A stretch of 64,000 nucleotides of DNA from Salinisphaera orenii subsp. orenii MK-B5 (GTDB taxonomy: Bacteria > Pseudomonadota > Gammaproteobacteria > Nevskiales > Salinisphaeraceae), in contig NZ_AYKH01000001.1 in NCBI RefSeq assembly GCF_003788635.1, positions 248,001 through 312,000 of the forward strand, given 5' to 3'. A program made the translations under genes and the position numbers. Below the pieces are notes generated by a model that saw nothing but the letters and a program-made list of their open reading frames with translations, made no database searches and was not told where the DNA came from. Of this stretch, positions 33,947 through 43,700 are shown in pieces. Positions within the stretch are counted from its first letter, which is position 1. Every line of letters begins with the position of its first letter.

Positions 33947-34504
33947 ATGAAGTATCGCTTTGCGCCCGCTGTACTCGCGCTGACGCTCGCCGCCGGCCTG
34001 CTCGGCGGCTGCGTGAGCCTGCCCGAGGGCACGACGGCCGTCGAGCCGTTCGCGCTCGATCGCTATCTGGGCCGCTGGTACGAGATCGCGCGGCTGGATC
34101 ATGGTTTCGAGGAGGGCCTGGACTGCGTGACGGCCACCTATAGCCCGCGCGACGACGGCGGTGTGCGCGTGGTCAACCGCGGCGTGGATCTTTCCGAGGA
34201 GGAAGCGAGCGAGGCGATCGGCAAGGCGTATTTCGTGGCGGGCGAAGACACGGGCCGCTTCAAGGTCAGCTTCTTCGGCCCGTTCTATGGCGGTTATAAC
34301 GTGCTGGCTCTCGACGAGGACTATACGACGGCTATCGTCGGCGGCCCGAATCGGGATTATCTCTGGATTCTGGCCCGCGAGCCGACGCTGCCCGCGGCCG
34401 AACGCAGCGCGCTCGTGGCGCAGGCGGGCGCGATGGATTTCGATACGGCCGAACTCATCTATCCGAGACAGGGCGCCGCCTGCGCACCCTATCGCGACGA
34501 ATAG
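33947..34504 (+). CDS. blc: Outer-membrane lipocalin Blc-like lipoprotein
   Basis: A 185-residue lipocalin with lipobox LLGGC (Cys22) and the family signature GRWYEIARLDHGFE (42-55), then TATYSPRDDGGVRVVNRG and SFFGPFYGGYNVLAL. Bacterial lipocalins sit in the outer membrane and bind lysophospholipids or fatty acids, and are induced in stationary phase or starvation. Convergent with the AbgT gene. Confidence 0.92.
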   Translation: MKYRFAPAVLALTLAAGLLGGCVSLPEGTTAVEPFALDRYLGRWYEIARLDHGFEEGLDCVTATYSPRDDGGVRVVNRGVDLSEEEASEAIGKAYFVAGEDTGRFKVSFFGPFYGGYNVLALDEDYTTAIVGGPNRDYLWILAREPTLPAAERSALVAQAGAMDFDTAELIYPRQGAACAPYRDE

Positions 34505-34505
34505 C

Positions 34506-34546
34506 GCCGCGGGCGCGGGCGCCGGGCCCTCGGGCCGGACCGCGGC
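34506..34546. terminator. Hairpin between convergent blc and abgT
   Basis: Outer stem GCCGCGG / CCGCGGC (7 bp) enclosing GC-rich inner pairing; no T-run. Sits between two convergent stop codons. Confidence 0.45.
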
Positions 34547-34580
34547 TCGGCTCAAGCAGGTTCATCGACGTGCGCGCGCC

Positions 34581-36125
34581 TCAGCCGCCGTAATACGTCG
34601 AGGCGCCGGGCCCCAGCGGCAGGCCGAGCAGCATCCAGACGATCAGCAGCAGCGTCCAGAACAGCAGGAAGGCCAGCGAGAACGGCAGCATGATCGAGAT
34701 CAGCGAGCCGATGCGCAGGTTCTTGTCGTACTGCTGGGCGTAGGCAATGATCAGCGCGAAATACGGCATCAGCGGCGTGATGATGTTGGTCGAGGAGTCC
34801 GCCACGCGGTAGGCCATCTGGGTCAGCTCGGGCGAGTAGCCGAGCTGCATCATGATCGGCACGAACACCGGCGCCAGGATCGCCCATTTGGCCGAGGCGC
34901 TGCCGATGAACAGGTTGATAAAGCCCACGATCACGACGAACAGGATCAGCAGCGGGACACCGCCCAGGCTGATGGCCTGCAGGAATTCGGCGCCGTAGAC
35001 CGCCATGAAGATGCCGAGATTGGACTCGGCGAACCAGGCGACGAACTGGCCGGCGGTGAAGGCCAGCATGATGAACATGCCCATGCCGGCCATGGTGTCC
35101 GACAGCTTGTGGGCAACGTCGCTGTCGTTCCGCACGGCCCCGGTGACGATACCGTAGACCAGCCCGGGCACGAAGAAGATGATCAACAGCACGACCGCCA
35201 GCGACTCCATGAACGGCGATTGCACGATCGCCCCGCCCTCGCCGCGCAGCGGCGCACCCGGCGGCACGACCAGCAGCGCCATCAGCGCGACCGTGACGAG
35301 GAACGCCACGCCGGCCCATTTCATGCCGCGCCTGTCCTGCGCGGTGATGGTCGTGGCCTCCTCGTCGCGGGACTCGTCTTCGTAACCCCCCTGGTAACGG
35401 CCCAGGCGCGGCTCCACCACGAACTGGCTGACGAGCGTGCCGACGAGCGCCAAGAAGAAGGTCGAGGCGATGATGAAGAAATAGTTCATCGCCAGATTCA
35501 TCGATTCGGCATAGGCCGGGTCGATGGTGGCGGCCGCCTCGATCGTGAGCTGGCCGAGGACCACGTCGACCGCCGAGAGCAGCAGATTGGCGCTATAGCC
35601 GGCCGACACCCCGGCGAAGGCCGCCGCCAGGCCGGCGATCGGGTGGCGTCCGAGGGCGGCGAAGATCATCGCGCCGAGCGGCGGCAGCACGACATAACCG
35701 GCGTCGGAGGCCAGGCTCGAGAGAATGCCGGCGAACACCAGACCGAAGGTGATCAGCGACTTGGGAATGGACAGGATGAAGCTGCGCAGCAGTACGCTGA
35801 TCAGCCCGGTGCGCTCGGCCATGCCGATGCCGATCATCGTGGCCAGCACCACGCCCAGCGGCGCGAAGCCGATGAAGTTGTCGACCAGCGAGCCGAAGAT
35901 ATACCGGATGCCCTCGCCGGAGAGCAGGTTGTTGACCGTGACCGCTTCGCCCCCGCCGGGCGGCTCGACCGAGATCCCCGTGAACGACAGCAGCGCCGAC
36001 ACCACGGCCACCAGCCCCGCCAGCAGTGCGAAAAGCGTGACGGGATGGGGCAGACGATTGCCTGTCCGCTCGACCCCGTTGAGCATCCGCTGCAGCAGAT
36101 TGTTCTGCATCCCCCGGTCGTTCAT
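34581..36125 (-). CDS. AbgT-family transporter
   Basis: A 514-residue membrane protein with about 11-13 helices, including VRNDSDVAHKLSDTM, SANLLLSAVDVVLG and NLFIGSASAKWAILAPVFVP followed by a conserved YSPELTQMAYRVADS stretch. Characterised AbgT-family proteins (E. coli AbgT, N. gonorrhoeae MtrF) carry p-aminobenzoyl-glutamate or export sulfonamides. The start at 36125 has AGGA close ahead. Neighbours give no hint of substrate. Confidence 0.9.
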   Translation of the reverse strand: MNDRGMQNNLLQRMLNGVERTGNRLPHPVTLFALLAGLVAVVSALLSFTGISVEPPGGGEAVTVNNLLSGEGIRYIFGSLVDNFIGFAPLGVVLATMIGIGMAERTGLISVLLRSFILSIPKSLITFGLVFAGILSSLASDAGYVVLPPLGAMIFAALGRHPIAGLAAAFAGVSAGYSANLLLSAVDVVLGQLTIEAAATIDPAYAESMNLAMNYFFIIASTFFLALVGTLVSQFVVEPRLGRYQGGYEDESRDEEATTITAQDRRGMKWAGVAFLVTVALMALLVVPPGAPLRGEGGAIVQSPFMESLAVVLLIIFFVPGLVYGIVTGAVRNDSDVAHKLSDTMAGMGMFIMLAFTAGQFVAWFAESNLGIFMAVYGAEFLQAISLGGVPLLILFVVIVGFINLFIGSASAKWAILAPVFVPIMMQLGYSPELTQMAYRVADSSTNIITPLMPYFALIIAYAQQYDKNLRIGSLISIMLPFSLAFLLFWTLLLIVWMLLGLPLGPGASTYYGG

Positions 36126-36304
36126 CGTCCTGTTCCCTTTGTTTGAAACCGCCGCGTGCGCGCCTGCCGATTCCCCATTCGGCACAGGCCATGCTGACCG
36201 GCCGTTCGGCTCTCGGCACGAGACGACGCATCGCCCCGGCACGTTGAGACGCGACCCAACCCGCTACATGATGGCGCAATCGTTCCCGAATCGTAACGTT
36301 CGCC

Positions 36305-36745
36305 ATGACGTGCCCCTGCCAGTCCGGCCGCCCTTACGACCAATGCTGCGGGCCCTGCCACCGCGGCGAACCGGCGCCGACGCCCGAAGCGCTGATGCGT
36401 GCGCGCTACAGCGCGTATGCGCTGGGCGACGCGGCGTACGTGCAGTCGAGCTGGCACCCCGACACGCGACCGGCCACGCTCGATCTCCCGAGCGGCGACC
36501 ACTGGCTGGGCCTCGCGGTGTTGGACAGCGGTGAAGACGGCGATACCGGCCGCGTGCATTTTCGCGCGACCTGCCGCGACGATGGCGGCTTTGCGGTCCT
36601 GGAGGAACGCTCACGCTTCGTGCGCGAACAGGGCCAGTGGTTCTATGTCGACGGCGACCACGCGGTCACGGCGCTCAAACCCGGGCGTAACGACCCCTGC
36701 CCCTGTGGCAGCGGGCGCAAGTTCAAGAAATGCTGCGCGGCCTAA
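36305..36745 (+). CDS. YchJ-like SEC-C motif protein (UPF0225)
   Basis: A 146-residue protein with two zinc-binding SEC-C motifs at the ends: [16 protein letters not shown] (3-18) and [15 protein letters not shown] (129-143). The middle is an NTF2-like domain ([23 protein letters not shown]). This is exactly the YchJ layout. Function is not established; the C-terminal zinc motif is like that of SecA. Divergent from the AbgT gene. Confidence 0.9.
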   Translation: MTCPCQSGRPYDQCCGPCHRGEPAPTPEALMRARYSAYALGDAAYVQSSWHPDTRPATLDLPSGDHWLGLAVLDSGEDGDTGRVHFRATCRDDGGFAVLEERSRFVREQGQWFYVDGDHAVTALKPGRNDPCPCGSGRKFKKCCAA

Positions 36746-36836
36746 GCGCCGGCCACCATCGCAACGGTGCAGGCGCCGTCGCAGCCGCCATTGCCCACGG
36801 CAGCCTGCAGCCAGATCAGGCGTTGTAGATGCTCGT

Positions 36837-37856
36837 CTAATACACCACGCGGTTGCGACCGCCGAACTTCGCCTCGTAGAGCTTTTTATCGGCGATGTGC
36901 AGCATGGGATCGAGCTGTTCGCCCGGCGTGGTGGTGCAGGCCACACCGATGCTGGCCGTGAGCGCGAGGACGGCGTCGTTGTGGTGACAGCGCAGGGCTT
37001 CGATCACGGCCCGCAGGCGCTCGGCGAGATGACGCGCCTGGCTGACATCGGTGCGGGGTAACAGCACGCAGAATTCCTCGCCGCCCAGGCGACAGGCGAC
37101 GTCCTGCTGGCGGGTCTGCTCGCGCAGGGTCTCGGCGATCCGCCGCAGCACCGCGTCGCCGGTCGCGTGGCCGTGCGCGTCGTTGATGCGTTTGAAGTAG
37201 TCGAGATCGAGCATCAGCAGCGACAGCGGCAACGCGCCTTCGCCTGCCGCACGCTGGAAGGCCTGCTCGAGCTGGGCGCGGTTGGGCAGGCCGGTCAGGG
37301 GATCGGTGAGCGCCTGCTGCGAGAGCTCGCGTTCGGCGCTCTCGCGCCGGGCCTCGTAGAAGTGCGAGAACATATAGCCCCAGGCGGTCACGGCCAGCAC
37401 GTTGGCGGTGGCACCCGGCGAGCTCACGACCAGAGCGGTGCCGAAACGCCAGAGAAACAGTCCGCCGGCCACCGCGAGATAGAACGCGGAGAACAGACCG
37501 CCCCACCGGCGACCGAGCAGGAGGTGGGCAGTGATCGGCATGACCATGACCCAGCTGAATACGGTGATCGAGGTCGTCGGCGAGGCCAGCGCATAGATCG
37601 TGGCCGCATAGAGCGATACGAGATAGAACAGACACCAGCGCCGAAGATGGTAGGTGCCCTGCACGATGGGCAGCATCAACAGCACCAGCAGAACCAACGC
37701 AGCCTCGATCGTCATCAGCCAGTAACGCTCGGCGAAGAAGTTGACGACGACGAAGATCGCGCCGAAGAAAGCCGTGAAGGCCAACAGCAGACGCAGAAGC
37801 TGGCGTCGATGCTGGTGCGACAGGGGCATGCCCTGGTCCGGTGAAGCGCGGTTCAT
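36837..37856 (-). CDS. Membrane diguanylate cyclase with I-site (paralogue of the gene at 58866)
   Basis: A 339-residue protein with six N-terminal membrane helices (about 20-165) and a GGDEF domain: DPLTGLPNRAQLE, FKRINDAHGHATGDAVL, active GGEEF at 258-262 and an RxxD inhibition site (Arg249-Asp252) exactly five residues before it. It should make c-di-GMP and be feedback-inhibited. The membrane part shares ITVFxWVxVxP and HLLLGRRxG with the DGC at 58866, aligning without gaps. That sensor domain is MASE-like, but not one I can name. Confidence 0.92.
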   Translation of the reverse strand: MNRASPDQGMPLSHQHRRQLLRLLLAFTAFFGAIFVVVNFFAERYWLMTIEAALVLLVLLMLPIVQGTYHLRRWCLFYLVSLYAATIYALASPTTSITVFSWVMVMPITAHLLLGRRWGGLFSAFYLAVAGGLFLWRFGTALVVSSPGATANVLAVTAWGYMFSHFYEARRESAERELSQQALTDPLTGLPNRAQLEQAFQRAAGEGALPLSLLMLDLDYFKRINDAHGHATGDAVLRRIAETLREQTRQQDVACRLGGEEFCVLLPRTDVSQARHLAERLRAVIEALRCHHNDAVLALTASIGVACTTTPGEQLDPMLHIADKKLYEAKFGGRNRVVY

Positions 37857-37894
37857 TCATCCCCCTGTTCTCTGCCGAGGCCGCATGCCGGGCT

Positions 37895-37908
37895 GATACA
37901 TTTGTATC
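37895..37908. promoter_or_regulatory. Short palindrome upstream of the diguanylate cyclase gene
   Basis: GATACA-tt-TGTATC, 39 bases upstream of the minus-strand start codon: possible operator in a GC-rich background. Confidence 0.35.
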
Positions 37909-38543
37909 GGCCGCGCCCGCCGGCCATGAATGAACGCAGCGCCGCCGGCCACTCGCGACAGGTCATGCGCGGCCGACAAGAGCGGTTTTGGGGCATCCGC
38001 GTTCGCGAACGTCTCGTCTATCCGGCGCTACGCGGCGGTCGGGCCAACCCGGGAAACGGGGCCGCGCCGGACACGGCTCTCCCGACAGCGGATGGCGCCC
38101 TTCCGGCCGCCCCTCATGCAGCCACTCGCGCTGTTTTCAGCGTGTCCCCGCGAACGTCTGCCACCCCGACCCGGATGCCGTCGGCCACGCCGCGGACCCA
38201 GCCGTCGGGCCGGAATGGAGGCCGCATTTGATGATCGACGTGAGGCGTATCAGCGCGCCGCCGGGCGGCTCGTCAATCGAGTGCGACGTCACGTGCATGC
38301 TGGCCTCGTCGATGCGATCAGTCGACCCGCGTGCCTCGGACGACGGCGCACCGCATCGCGGCGCTACCCGGGGCAGGCCGACATGTCGGAGCCGGGCGGC
38401 ATGCGTCCGGCCAAATCCGGCGGCATCGCGCCGGCTCGATCCGGCGCCAAGCCATACCGGGCGCGGGATGACGACCCGACTTTTTATCGAACAGGCGGCG
38501 GCGGACAGAGGGGGCTCTAACTAGGCGTCGTTGGCCGTGCCGC
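37909..38543. other. Intergenic region without a supported gene
   Basis: About 635 GC-rich bases. Frames on the plus strand have Arg/Pro-rich, low-complexity translations and no ribosome sites. Nothing recognisable seen. Confidence 0.5.
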
Positions 38544-39131
38544 CTATCGCTGCGCGCCACTATCGGCGAAATGGCGCCGCACCAGGGCTTTTGCGTGGCG
38601 CCACAAGGCGGGGGAGCCGCGCTCGATCGTCGGGCCGTAGCGTTCATGCACCTCCCGCTCGGTGACCCGATTTTCGGTCCATGTCCCGCCGTCCGTGAGC
38701 GTGTTGAGCAGCAGCGGCTGCAGACGGTCGAGCGTCTTCGCGAAACGGGCTTCCGGCGTTTCCGCCGCCTCGAATTCCCGCCACAGGCCGGCGAACGTCG
38801 CCGCCTGATCGTCGGGGAGCAGGCCGAACAATCGCTCTGCCGCGGCGTTTTCCCGCGCTTCGACCGCCTGACTGTCGTGGTTGCCGTGGATCGGGGCGTC
38901 GCCGGCGTCGATTTCGACGATGTCGTGCACCAGCAGGAGCTTGATGACGTGGGCGGTATCCACCGCTTCGTCGTCCGACAACACCAGCGCGAACATGGCC
39001 AGGTGCCAGGAGTGTTCGGCCGAGTTCTCGCGCCGGCTGCGGTCGGCGAGCGGGGACTGGCGCACGACGGATTTCAGTGCGTCGATTTCCGCAAGAAAAC
39101 CGAGCTGTTCGGCGATACGGGCTTCCGACAT
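38544..39131 (-). CDS. HD-domain hydrolase (YfbR-like 5'-nucleotidase family)
   Basis: A 195-residue HD protein. Metal-binding residues are visible in EHSWH (39-43), VHD (68-70) with VEIDAGD after it, and a distal Asp in KTLDRLQPLLLNTLTDGG. Relatives (COG1896) act as 5'-nucleotidases on deoxynucleoside monophosphates. The ATG at 39131 is preferred to a TTG 11 codons upstream because family members begin about here. No neighbour link. Confidence 0.85.
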   Translation of the reverse strand: MSEARIAEQLGFLAEIDALKSVVRQSPLADRSRRENSAEHSWHLAMFALVLSDDEAVDTAHVIKLLLVHDIVEIDAGDAPIHGNHDSQAVEARENAAAERLFGLLPDDQAATFAGLWREFEAAETPEARFAKTLDRLQPLLLNTLTDGGTWTENRVTEREVHERYGPTIERGSPALWRHAKALVRRHFADSGAQR

Positions 39132-39314
39132 GACGTGACCGGTTCTGGAGAACGAGCGGCGCAAGGTTAGCGCACAAGCCTCGCGACGGGGCCGCGCGAC
39201 CCGCGTTTACACGCCCGGGCAACCGATGCGCCCGCCGGCCGCCGCTGCCGTCATGTCGACAGCCCGGCCGGCCGGTCGGGCCATCGAGCCGACGCCGCTA
39301 CGACGCGCAGCCGA

Positions 39315-39518
39315 TCACTCGACCGCGCCGACCGCCCGGCTGACGGCGGCCGGACCGCTGTATTCGTCGTCCGGCAACGCGTCGAGCACCGTACGCACGC
39401 CCAGCGGCGCACCCTGCCGTTCGGCGTGGTCCGCCAGCTGTTGCTTCGAGGCGGGATAGTCGATCCCGGTGAGATAGGTCTGGATCTCCGATGCGCTCGC
39501 GTGGTCGGGACGGGCCAT
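39315..39518 (-). CDS. DUF2795-domain small protein
   Basis: A 67-residue protein. The run from SEIQTYLTGIDYPASKQQL to LDALPDDEYSGPAAVSRAVG matches DUF2795, a small helical domain of unknown function, often near stress genes. CCGGAG lies before the ATG. Single gene on the minus strand. Confidence 0.85.
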   Translation of the reverse strand: MARPDHASASEIQTYLTGIDYPASKQQLADHAERQGAPLGVRTVLDALPDDEYSGPAAVSRAVGAVE

Positions 39519-39836
39519 GAAATGCTCCGGTTGAACAAAACGCCACCGTGCCAGCCGACCGCTCGATCGGACATCCGGTAAATCCCCGGTTTACCGGCGG
39601 CCATGAACGTCTGTTGTTGCCGTTGGGCCAAGCCTTCAAATCGCCAACGCCGGGCCCGACGGGAGCCGGTCGGCGGCGCGAGGCCACGACCGGCGGTCGC
39701 GGGCCCTCCCTCGGCCTTGACGATCCGCCAGCTCGCGCGCCCGTCGAGCCGGACCGAACGGCCGAACCGCGCAACGTCTCGCCGCCGCGGTGGCCGCGTG
39801 GCACAGTGATCGCCGTCCCCGCATTCGACGCATTCG

Positions 39837-41300
39837 ATGAACCGGTTCTCCGACACGGCATCGGCCTCGCCGCTGACCAATCCGCTGCTGCTCGTGATGG
39901 TGCTGGCCGCCTTCACGAGCGTGTTGAACAACAGCATGGTCAACGTGGCGATCCCGACCATCAGCCGCCATCTCGAGGTTTCGCCCAGCCTGGCCGGCTG
40001 GGTGATCACGGCGTTCTCGATCGTGTTCGCGACGGGCGTGGCACTGTATGGGCGGGTGTCGGACAGCTACAGTTTTCGCGGCACCTTTCTCGCCGCCCTC
40101 GTGATCTTCGGCGCCGGCTCGCTGACCTGCGCACTGGCGCCGACGTTCAGCTATCTCGTGGCCGGGCGTGCGATCCAGGCGGCCGGCGCCGCCGCCATTC
40201 CGTCGCTGGCGTTCGGCTCTGTCGCGCGGCTGTTCCCGCCCGGTCGCCGCGGCGTGGTGTTCGGCACGCTGTCTTCGGCCGTCGGGCTCGGTGCAGCGGC
40301 CGGACCGCTGGTCGGCGGCCTGGGCGTGAGCGCGTTCGGCTGGCGCGTGCTGTTCTACGGCACGCTGGCAGTGATCGGCATTCTGTTCATCGCGGCCTGG
40401 CGTTTCCTGCCGGACTTGAACGCGCAGCGCGAACCTCAACCGCATCGCTTCGTGCGGCTGGATCTGCCGGGCGGGCTGATGCTCGCGCTGGGCGCGGCCG
40501 CCCTGCTCTACGGCGTGACCGCGGCGAACCACGTCGGGCTGGCCGCGCCGCGCGCCTGGGGCACATTGATCCTTGCGGCGGCGATGCTGGCCGGGTTCGC
40601 CCTGCGCATCCGCACCGCGGCGTATCCGTTCGTGCCGCCGGCGCTGTTCGCCAATCGCCAGTTTCTCTCGGCCTCGGGCATCGCGCTGTTGTCGCAGGGG
40701 GCGTTCATCGGCGGCGGGCTGTTCCTGACGCCGCTGCTGCTGATCAACGAGCTGGGGCTGTCGGCGTTCCAGACCGGCCTGGTGATCGCGCCCGGCGCCT
40801 TCGCCGTGGCCCTGCTCGCACCGACGATCGGGCGGCTGTCGGACAAGTTCGGGCCGCGGGCGGTACTCGGCATCAGCCTGTCGTGTCTGCTGACCGGACT
40901 GCTGTTCATGTCGTCGTTCGCGGTCGGTGCGGCGCCCTGGCTGGTGGCGGTGGCGCTGGTGATCGCCAGCACCGGCTACGCGGGCGTGACGTCGCCCGCG
41001 GCCAATGCGGCGTCGAAGGCCCTGTCGGCCGAGATCGCAGGTGTGGGCTTCGGCATCTATCAGCTGTTCTTCTTCATGGGCGCGGGCACGGGCGCTGCCG
41101 TGTTCGGCACGGTGCTCTCGGCGCGCCAGCGCCTCGGCGATGCGGCGTTCAACCCGCTGTATGCCGGAGGCAAGGCCACGGCCGCGTTTTCGGACGCGTA
41201 TCTGGTGGCCTGCGTGGCGGTGCTTCTGGCGCTCGTGCTGCTGGCCGGTCTCGGCCGTGCCGACTCGGTGTCGAGTGACGCGGCCCGGGGCAGGGAATAA
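39837..41300 (+). CDS. MFS drug:H+ antiporter, DHA2 (14-helix) type
   Basis: A 487-residue membrane protein with about 14 hydrophobic segments and MFS motifs: NNSMVNVAIPTISR (motif D), GRVSDSYSFRG (motif A variant) and GAAAGPLVGGL (motif C, antiporter signature). DHA2 carriers export drugs, dyes or other amphipathic compounds using the proton gradient. The start follows TTCG with no strong ribosome site; family members begin similarly. No regulator is adjacent. Confidence 0.88.
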   Translation: MNRFSDTASASPLTNPLLLVMVLAAFTSVLNNSMVNVAIPTISRHLEVSPSLAGWVITAFSIVFATGVALYGRVSDSYSFRGTFLAALVIFGAGSLTCALAPTFSYLVAGRAIQAAGAAAIPSLAFGSVARLFPPGRRGVVFGTLSSAVGLGAAAGPLVGGLGVSAFGWRVLFYGTLAVIGILFIAAWRFLPDLNAQREPQPHRFVRLDLPGGLMLALGAAALLYGVTAANHVGLAAPRAWGTLILAAAMLAGFALRIRTAAYPFVPPALFANRQFLSASGIALLSQGAFIGGGLFLTPLLLINELGLSAFQTGLVIAPGAFAVALLAPTIGRLSDKFGPRAVLGISLSCLLTGLLFMSSFAVGAAPWLVAVALVIASTGYAGVTSPAANAASKALSAEIAGVGFGIYQLFFFMGAGTGAAVFGTVLSARQRLGDAAFNPLYAGGKATAAFSDAYLVACVAVLLALVLLAGLGRADSVSSDAARGRE

Positions 41301-41473
41301 CCCGGCCCGCGTTTGCCGCCGATCCACGCGCGTACCGTCGCTCGTGGGCCTGCTTGTCCCGTAGGATCGCAGATGGCGCGGTGCCCCTGCGTCGGCCTGC
41401 AGGATCGTTCAAGACGCCCCCCGAATGGATCAACGCACGATATGCCGCCAGGGCCCTATCGCACGGCCGTCCA

Positions 41474-42006
41474 TTGGAGATCGCCATCTATGCTTTCTCT
41501 GTCCTGTATTCGCCGGGCCCGGTGAATCTGCTGGCGCTGAAGGCGGGTCTGCACGGCCCAGATTGGCGTGTCGCCGAGTACTGCCTTGGCGTCGGGCTGG
41601 CGATGTTCACGGGTTTCGCACTGCGAAGGCTGGCCGGCAGTTTCTTCGTGCACGACCGGCTGATGCCGTGGCTGGCGGGCGTCGGTGCAGCCTATATCGC
41701 CTGGCGCCTGTTCCAGGCCGATCCACGGCTGGAGACCGAGGCCGGTGGCGGCCGGATCTTCACCTGGATCGCGGTTATCTGCTGCAGCTCTTGAACCCGA
41801 AAGGGCTGATGGTGATTCTGCCGGTCGTCACCGTCATGTGCCCGGCGGCTGAGGGCTGGGAGATTGCCGCCATCGCCGCACTGATATCGCTGGGTGCGAT
41901 CGGTGCGCCGTCGGCTGGCCGCGCCCAAGTTCCTCGCGTTGTTCAACCAGACGACGGTGTACGGGATAAAAGCTGCTGCCGGTCGCAGTATTCATCGTTC
42001 GCGGGG
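41474..42006 (+). pseudogene. LysE-family exporter relic with at least three frameshifts
   Basis: The opening reads IYAFSVLYSPGPVNLLALKAG, the LysE/RhtB hallmark. Segments then continue in other frames: LLQLLNPKGLMVILPVVTV, then RRLAAPKFLALFNQTTVYG, then KLLPVAVFIVRG. Restoring the family needs single-base changes near 41772 (a G run), 41890-41920 and 41970 (an AAAA run). LysE proteins export amino acids. Either a real relic or sequencing errors in homopolymers; coordinates are approximate and the start (TTG at 41474) is uncertain. Confidence 0.7.
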
Positions 42007-42139
42007 ATCGGATGGCCTGCCGGCGACCTGCGGCTACGACACGGGGCTGTGGCTGCGTTGGTCGGCGTGTCGGTTCCGGCGCGCTGCGCCACTCGATACA
42101 CGATCGGGATGCTGTTCATAGCCCGGATTTCATTCGCCA

Positions 42140-43381
42140 TCATGAACAGGGGTGCGGCTCGGCCGCCGACGCCCGCTCGGGCGGCCGCAGGGCTCGCGTC
42201 AGCCGCCAGCTCAGCACTACACCGATCAATATGAAGACCGCACTCAGGCCGAAGGTGGTCCGAAAACCGCCGGTCCAGCCGATCAGCCAGCCGGCGGCTG
42301 CCGGTCCCAGCAGCTGGCCGGCCGCGAAGAACACGGTCACGTAGCTGACGGCCAGCGGCGCTTCGTGCGGCGACACGCGCTCCGTCGACGCCGCGAGGGC
42401 GGAAGTGAACATACCGGTGACACAGACGCCGAGAATCACGTAGTGGGCGCTGAAACCCGCCAGGGTCGGCGACAGCACGGGAATGGCCGTGCTCACGAAC
42501 GCCAGACCCATGGCCAGCACGAGGCTCCGACCGCGGCCGAGCCGGTCTGACACAGTGCCCCAGACCGGACCGCATACGATGCCCAGAAACCCCATGAGGG
42601 AGGCGATCCTGCCGGCCGTCGTCGCGTCCACTCCGGCATCGAGTGCAAAGCTGAACATGAATATGGCCTGCACGATATAGGTCATGCCGACGATGCCGTA
42701 GACGAGCGCCACGGTCACCACGTAGGGATTGCGGAACACGGCCCGGCGCCGCGCCCGGCGATCCGCGGCCGTGGGGCTGCGGGCGGTGTCTGTGCCTTCC
42801 GGTCGCGGCGGATCGTGCAGAAACAGCGCGGCGCCGACGAACGCGAGCACACCCACCGCGGCGAACAGGGCCCAGACCCATCGCCAGCCCTCGTCGCCGT
42901 ACGCCTGGCTGAGATACGGCACCAGCCAACCCGCACTCATCATGCCCGTGCCCACGCCGCTGTTGAGCAGGCCGATGGCCAGCCCGCGCCGCTGCGGGAA
43001 CCAGGTGGCGATGAGCGAGATCAGCGGTGTATAGGCGAACGCGGTCCCGATGCCCAGCAATGCCATCAGTGCGACCAGCGGGCCGTAGGCGCTGGCCTGG
43101 CTCAAACCGGTGAAGCCCGCGATCACGCACGCCAGCCCGAGCAGCACGGAGACCCGGCCACCATGCCGGGAGGCCAGTGCGCCCGCGACCATCACCAGCG
43201 ACAGATAGCCTAGTGCGGTGGCCGTGCCGAGATTGCCCGCCTGCTCGTAACTCAGGCCCAGCGACTCGCGCATCGGCGGCAGGATCAGCCCGAACGACAG
43301 GCGCGCGAGCGCGACGGTCACGAGCGTCACCAGCATCCCGCTGGCGATCATCAGTACCGACGACGGTCGCGGCGATGGCAT
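42140..43381 (-). CDS. MFS transporter (YbfB/CynX-like 12-helix type)
   Basis: A 413-residue protein with 12 hydrophobic segments. Visible features: LARLSFGLILPPMRESLGLS at the first helix, ATWFPQRRGLAIGLLNSGVG (motif similar to sugar/cyanate-type MFS) and GTVSDRLGRGRSL (motif A repeated in the second half). Substrate unknown. Convergent with the LysE relic. The ATG at 43381 is the best fit; upstream codons run through non-family sequence. Confidence 0.88.
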   Translation of the reverse strand: MPSPRPSSVLMIASGMLVTLVTVALARLSFGLILPPMRESLGLSYEQAGNLGTATALGYLSLVMVAGALASRHGGRVSVLLGLACVIAGFTGLSQASAYGPLVALMALLGIGTAFAYTPLISLIATWFPQRRGLAIGLLNSGVGTGMMSAGWLVPYLSQAYGDEGWRWVWALFAAVGVLAFVGAALFLHDPPRPEGTDTARSPTAADRRARRRAVFRNPYVVTVALVYGIVGMTYIVQAIFMFSFALDAGVDATTAGRIASLMGFLGIVCGPVWGTVSDRLGRGRSLVLAMGLAFVSTAIPVLSPTLAGFSAHYVILGVCVTGMFTSALAASTERVSPHEAPLAVSYVTVFFAAGQLLGPAAAGWLIGWTGGFRTTFGLSAVFILIGVVLSWRLTRALRPPERASAAEPHPCS

Positions 43382-43700
43382 CAATTCGGCCGACCGGAAA
43401 GCGGCGCGCCCGCGACCGTGACTGCAGCAGACATTGTTGTTCCTGTTAGCCGCGCAGCGGCAGTATTGGCACACCAATCACGGTGCGCAAGACAATGGCC
43501 CGGACCGGCCCGTACGCCGAACCAGGATACGCGCTCGACGCCCCCCGGCTCAGCTTTCGTGCACGCCCCTGCAATTGAGCGTTGCTCGAGCCACGCGCTA
43601 CCGCACACCAACTCAACGCAGCGGTTAAACTATGCAGTTCAGCGCCGCCTTGGCGCGGCTGTTCCCGGCGCGACACGGCGCCCGATTCCACAGGCATTGA

